NCBI GenBank assembly: GCA_934271275.1
Contig: CAKQRD010000027.1
Coordinates: 1-17,070 of the forward strand
Direction: 5' to 3'
From: an uncultured Clostridia bacterium
Lineage (GTDB): Bacteria; Bacillota; Clostridia; Christensenellales; Borkfalkiaceae
DNA: 17,070 nucleotides
The notes beneath the pieces are model-generated. The model was given only the letters and a program-made list of their open reading frames with translations, made no database searches and was not told where the DNA came from. Position numbers and translations under genes: made by a program. Shown here one piece after another: positions 13,620 to 17,070 of the stretch. Numbering within the stretch: the first letter of the stretch is position 1; every line of letters begins with the position of its first letter.

Positions 13620-14600
13620 ATGCAGACTATATTTAGACCTGAAAATATGCAGCGCATAACCAACGCGGAGCTTGCAAACGCTTTCATCGACGAACAGATT
13701 AAGGCTATCCGCGAGCAGGTGGGCGATAAAAAGGTTTTACTCGCGCTCTCGGGCGGCGTTGACAGCTCGGTCGTTGCCGCGCTTCTTATAAAAGCGATAG
13801 GCAAAAACCTCGTTTGCGTACACGTTAATCACGGACTTTTGAGAAAAGGCGAACCCGAACAGGTTATAAAGGTTTTCGGCGAGGAAATGAAAGCCAACCT
13901 TGTTTACGTAGACGCGACGGACAGATTCTTAAATAAGCTTGCGGGGGTTAGCGATCCCGAACAAAAGCGCAAAATCATCGGCGCGGAATTTATACGCGTA
14001 TTCGAGGAAGAAGCGAGAAAATTAGAAGGCATATCCTTCCTTGCGCAAGGCACCATTTACCCCGACATTTTAGAAAGCGACGGCGTAAAAGCGCACCACA
14101 ACGTGGGCGGGCTTCCCGAGGACCTTAAATTCGAGCTTGTAGAACCCGTTAAGCTTCTATTTAAAGACGAGGTGCGCGTGGTCGGCAAAGCTTTGGGACT
14201 TCCCGATTCTATGGTATACCGTCAGCCGTTCCCCGGTCCCGGTCTCGGCGTAAGATGCCTCGGCGCGATCACCCGCGACAGATTAGAAGCGGTAAGAGAA
14301 TCGGACGCGATTTTGCGCGAAGAGTTTGCGAAGAACGGACTGCAAGGCAAAGTATGGCAATATTTTACAGCTATTCCCGATTTCAAGTCTACGGGCGTTA
14401 AAGACGGCAAGCGCGTAGAAGGTTATCCCGTCATCATTCGCGCGGTCAACACCAAAGACGCGATGACCGCGACGGTAGAAAACGTTCCTTTCGAGCTTTT
14501 ACAGCATATTACCGCAAGAATTATTCGGGAAGTGAACGGCGTAAACCGCGTACTGTACGACCTTTCGCCAAAGCCCATAGCTACCATAGAATGGGAATAA
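13620..14600 (+). CDS. guaA: GMP synthase, ATP-pyrophosphatase and dimerisation domains only
   Basis: A 326-residue protein matching the C-terminal two-thirds of GMP synthase, which adenylates XMP and replaces the adenylate with ammonia in purine synthesis. The PP-loop motif LSGGVDSS (43-50) lies near the N-terminus, followed by VHVNHGLLRKGE, QGTIYPDILES (143-153), HHNVGGLPED (159-168), QPFPGPGLGVR (202-212) and the C-terminal KPIATIEWE. The usual bacterial N-terminal class I glutamine amidotransferase domain (about 190 residues) is absent: ATG 13620 has GGAGG 8 nt upstream, and a promoter lies just before it, so nothing is truncated by assembly here. This resembles the two-subunit archaeal arrangement. 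No separate GATase gene is in the window, so ammonia must come from an unlinked subunit or from solution. Confidence 0.92.
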   Translation: MQTIFRPENMQRITNAELANAFIDEQIKAIREQVGDKKVLLALSGGVDSSVVAALLIKAIGKNLVCVHVNHGLLRKGEPEQVIKVFGEEMKANLVYVDATDRFLNKLAGVSDPEQKRKIIGAEFIRVFEEEARKLEGISFLAQGTIYPDILESDGVKAHHNVGGLPEDLKFELVEPVKLLFKDEVRVVGKALGLPDSMVYRQPFPGPGLGVRCLGAITRDRLEAVRESDAILREEFAKNGLQGKVWQYFTAIPDFKSTGVKDGKRVEGYPVIIRAVNTKDAMTATVENVPFELLQHITARIIREVNGVNRVLYDLSPKPIATIEWE

Positions 14601-14664
14601 GAATTAAAACGTTATAACTCGCCGTATCTAACCGTTGCGCTTAATAGTATAATTCACTATGTCG

Positions 14665-14700
14665 AAAAAGTCCCCGTCCGAAATCTTTCGGACGGGGACT
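14665..14700 (-). terminator. Rho-independent terminator of pgcA
   Basis: A very long perfect stem (14669-14683 with 14686-14700; AGTCCCCGTCCGAAA on the plus strand) is followed on the minus strand by TTTTT. It lies about 100 nt past the pgcA stop. On the plus strand the U-tract is missing, although the stem may still slow transcription leaving guaA. Confidence 0.8.
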
Positions 14701-14802
14701 ATCATATATCTCGATTTTCCTTTTTCTTTACATTTATCTAAAATCCGCAAAACTTCTCGTTTAGCCGGATTTCACGTCTGCGGCGGAAAAAACGATTTTT
14801 TA

Positions 14803-16515
14803 TTATTCCGCTATTTTATCGAAGTCCGCTTTAACCGCGGCAAGAAGCTTTTCGGCTTTTTCTTCGTTCTCGACAGGAAGAGAATAGTACACTTTCAGTT
14901 TAGGTTCCGTTCCCGAAGGACGCAGGCAAACGAATCCGCCGCCTTCCAGCTCGAAGTACACGGCGTTGCAGGAAGAGCAGTCGATTTCCTCGACCTCGCC
15001 CTCCGCAGTCGTTCTTAAAAGCTTTTCGTAATCGCGGGTGGCAAGCACTTTAAGCCCGCCAAGCTTATTTATCTTCATTTCGCGCACGCGTTCGACGACC
15101 GCGTTCATATCGCGCATCGCGTTAAGCCCGCCGTAAACCTTGCAATCGGTATGGTCGTAAACGAAGCCGTATTTTTTATAAAGCTCCGAAAGCCTCTCGT
15201 AAACGCCTTCTTTATTGTACGTATAATAGCAAACCATTTCGGCAAGCAACATACTCGCGACCACGGCGTCTTTGTCGCGGCAATGCGTTCCGCGAAGGTA
15301 TCCGCAACTTTCCTCGAATCCGAACAAAAATTTACCCTTGCCCGAATCGTCGTACTGTTTGATTTTTTCGCCTATATATTTAAATCCGACGGGTACGTCG
15401 TATAATTTAACGCCGTAATCGTCCGCAATAAGTTTTGCCATGCTCGTAGTCACGAAAGACTTTACCACAAACCCGCGCTTATCGAGCTTTCCCGTTTCTT
15501 TAAGCCTTCTCAAAACATAATCGAGAAGCAGAACGCCCGTCTGATTGCCCGTAAGCACCGTGAAATCGCCCGCGTCGTTACGTACCGCAACGCCTAATCT
15601 GTCGCAGTCAGGATCCGTGCCTATCGCCACGTCCGCCTGCTTAAAGTCCGCCATTTTTATAGCGAGTTCCAAAGTTTCTTTATATTCCGGATTAGGAACT
15701 TTCACGGTAGAAAATTCCGGATCTTTATTCACCTGTTCGGGAACGAGCGTAGCGTTCACGCCTATCTTTTTCAGAATGGTGGTAACGGGAATATAGCCGC
15801 TGCCGTGAACGGGCGTATACACGAACTTAACCGTTTTTCCGACGGCTTTAACCTCTTTTCTCGAAAGGCAAAGCTTCTTTATCGTCTTGTAATATTTTTT
15901 GTCCACCGAGTTCGGCGTATATATAATGCTCTTGTTTTTCTTTTCGTCGTAAAGAATTTTATCCGAAACGGGACTTCCCACGGCGTTTATGTATTCCACG
16001 AGCCTCGCCGTCGCTTCAACGGACATCTGCGCTCCGTCCCTGCCGTAAATTTTATAACCGTTATACTCTTTAGGATTATGGCTCGCGGTTATCATTATTC
16101 CCGCAAACGCGCGTCTTTCGCGCACCGCAAAAGACAGCATCGGCACGGGGTGGACGTCGCGGAAAAGGTACGTTTTTATACCGTTAGACACAAGCACCAC
16201 CGCCGCGTTATAAGCAAATTCATAAGACATTCTGCGCGTATCGTAAGAAATTACAACCCCGCGACGTATCGCGCGCTTGCCGAGAGCTTTCATATAATCG
16301 GCAAGACCCTGCGTGGCACGCCTCACGGTGTAAACGTTCATCATATTCGTTCCCATACCGATGATGCCGCGCATTCCCGCCGTGCCGAATTCAAGGTCCT
16401 TGCCGAAACGATACTCTATAGCCTGTTCGTCGCTCGCTATTTCGGCAAGTTCTTTCTTTTCCGCAGAGGAAAGAACGTCCGAATTCAACCACTCCTCGTA
16501 AATTTCTTTATACAT
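14803..16515 (-). CDS. pgcA: Alpha-phosphoglucomutase / phospho-sugar mutase (PgcA type)
   Basis: A cytoplasmic phosphohexomutase of about 570 residues that interconverts glucose-1-P and glucose-6-P (or related sugars), linking glycolysis to cell-wall and glycan precursors. Four active-site loops are present: TASHNPKEYNGYKIYG with the phospho-serine near 145, the metal site DPDCDR (about 300-305), the sugar-binding GFEESCGYLRG (about 398-408) and phosphate-binding RPSGTEPK (about 531-538). The N-terminus EFGTAGMRGIIGMGTNMMN and overall length match B. subtilis PgcA (581). The frame runs 8 codons further, to 16539, but that extension contains the RBS (ACGGAG); ATG 16515 gives MYKEIYEEW, which aligns with PgcA. 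RBS spacing (about 12 nt) is long. It has its own promoter at 16570-16598 and a terminator at 14665-14700. Confidence 0.93.
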   Translation of the reverse strand: MYKEIYEEWLNSDVLSSAEKKELAEIASDEQAIEYRFGKDLEFGTAGMRGIIGMGTNMMNVYTVRRATQGLADYMKALGKRAIRRGVVISYDTRRMSYEFAYNAAVVLVSNGIKTYLFRDVHPVPMLSFAVRERRAFAGIMITASHNPKEYNGYKIYGRDGAQMSVEATARLVEYINAVGSPVSDKILYDEKKNKSIIYTPNSVDKKYYKTIKKLCLSRKEVKAVGKTVKFVYTPVHGSGYIPVTTILKKIGVNATLVPEQVNKDPEFSTVKVPNPEYKETLELAIKMADFKQADVAIGTDPDCDRLGVAVRNDAGDFTVLTGNQTGVLLLDYVLRRLKETGKLDKRGFVVKSFVTTSMAKLIADDYGVKLYDVPVGFKYIGEKIKQYDDSGKGKFLFGFEESCGYLRGTHCRDKDAVVASMLLAEMVCYYTYNKEGVYERLSELYKKYGFVYDHTDCKVYGGLNAMRDMNAVVERVREMKINKLGGLKVLATRDYEKLLRTTAEGEVEEIDCSSCNAVYFELEGGGFVCLRPSGTEPKLKVYYSLPVENEEKAEKLLAAVKADFDKIAE

Positions 16516-16569
16516 AATAATAAAATACTCCGTAAACAAATATATGCGCCCGATAAGGCGTATATATAA

Positions 16570-16598
16570 ATTTTATAAATATTCACACGATATGTCAA
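16570..16598 (-). promoter_or_regulatory. Sigma-A promoter of pgcA
   Basis: On the minus strand, TTGACA (16593-16598), 17 nt, TAAAAT (16570-16575). Leader of about 48 nt; its middle (ACGCC / GGGCG, about 16546-16561) can form a short stem. Confidence 0.75.
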
Positions 16599-16697
16599 GA
16601 ATTTTCATTAAATTGTAAAAATTAAAATGCAAAAAAAGAACGCGGAAGGTCGGGTTAAAATTGTTTACAAAAATTTTCAAAATTTTTACGCAAACAG

Positions 16698-16726
16698 TTG
16701 ACAACCAAAACTCTTTTTGATACAAT
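16698..16726 (+). promoter_or_regulatory. Sigma-A promoter of the tRNA operon
   Basis: TTGACA (16698-16703), 17 nt, TACAAT (16721-16726), with TGA just before the -10 (extended -10) and A/T-rich sequence upstream. Start expected near 16733, about 33 nt before the first tRNA. Confidence 0.8.
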
Positions 16727-16765
16727 TTATAGGCATTGTCTGTAAGGATATTCGTTGTGCTGACT

Positions 16766-16839
<74 letters not shown>

Positions 16840-16871
16840 AAATTCTTTGGGGTGAAAAGGCTATCCTTTAT

Positions 16872-16948
<77 letters not shown>

Positions 16949-16954
16949 GCAAAC

Positions 16955-17031
16955 GGCGGGCGTAGCTCAGTTGGTTAGAGCGCAAGATTGTGGTCCTTGA
17001 GGTCGTGGGTTCGATTCCCATCACCCGCCCC
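16955..17031 (+). tRNA. tRNA-His (anticodon GUG)
   Basis: Includes the encoded G(-1) opposite C73 that marks tRNA-His, and encoded CCA. Anticodon loop TTGTGGT (GTG); T-loop TTCGATT. Two A-C mismatches: C6-A67 in the acceptor stem and A31-C39 closing the anticodon loop. The 3' CCA ends at 17031, shortly before the next tRNA. Confidence 0.93.
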
Positions 17032-17040
17032 ATTTATTTT

Positions 17041-17070
17041 AGGGGTGTCGCCAAGCGGTAAGGCACGGGA
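17041..17070 (+). tRNA. Partial tRNA, probably tRNA-Gln, cut by the window end
   Basis: AGGGGTGTCGCC AAGCGGTA AGGC has a tRNA 5' half: a 7-nt acceptor strand, GCC/GGC D-stem and GCGGTA D-loop. The GTCGCCAAGCGGTAAGGCA run is typical of tRNA-Gln. The anticodon is outside the window, so identity is a guess. The first base is A, where tRNA-Gln usually starts with U. Confidence 0.6.

Noticed and set aside
16516..16539. 8-codon upstream start for the phosphoglucomutase
   Set aside because: The extension contains the RBS used by ATG 16515, and MYKEIYEEW aligns with the family start.

Overview
The window reads as chromosomal DNA from a spore-forming, low-to-moderate G+C Firmicute of the class Clostridia. 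The main support is the contiguous set spoIIGA - sigE - sigG - ylmC-like, the same order as in Bacillus and Clostridium and found only in endospore formers. A BspA-type leucine-rich-repeat lipoprotein, a PgcA-type phosphoglucomutase and many A/T-tailed hairpins fit a gut-type Clostridium relative. I cannot place it below class from sequence alone.

Layout. On the minus strand, reading right to left from about 7 kb: SpoIIGA (6139-6966), pro-sigma-E (5145-5855), sigma-G (4172-4945), a PRC-barrel YlmC/YmxH protein with a long proline/cysteine-rich tail (3637-4068), an EF-G-like translational GTPase (1262-3325) and a PfkB-family sugar-phosphate kinase (111-1037). To the right lies about 1 kb without genes, full of dispersed repeats and hairpins (6967-7992). 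Next come a lepA-hemW operon (minus, 7993-10919), a divergent glycerophosphodiester phosphodiesterase (plus, 11016-11783), an LRR lipoprotein (minus, 11875-13365), a stand-alone ATP-pyrophosphatase-type GMP synthase (plus, 13620-14600), a phosphoglucomutase (minus, 14803-16515), and a plus-strand tRNA operon (Gly, Arg, His, then a cut-off Gln-like tRNA) that runs off the right edge.

How the genes work together. In the sporulation block SpoIIGA should cut the pro-peptide from sigma-E in the mother cell, while sigma-G acts later in the forespore; sigG has its own sigma-F/sigma-G-type promoter and a leader able to pair with its own ribosome binding site. LepA and HemW are translationally adjacent (2-nt gap or 4-nt overlap). 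Six sigma-A-type promoters with 17- or 18-nt spacers are readable, including a perfect TTGACA-17-TATAAT for the phosphodiesterase gene that overlaps the start codon and RBS of divergent lepA.

No defence system, CRISPR array, prophage or transposase gene is visible. The less ordinary items are regulatory (interlocked promoters, sigG leader, dyads between spoIIGA and sigE), structural (YlmC tail, altered GTPase motifs in the EF-G-like protein, missing GATase domain in GuaA, mismatched tRNA stems) and the repeat-filled spacer. I did not find a clear multi-gene novel system.
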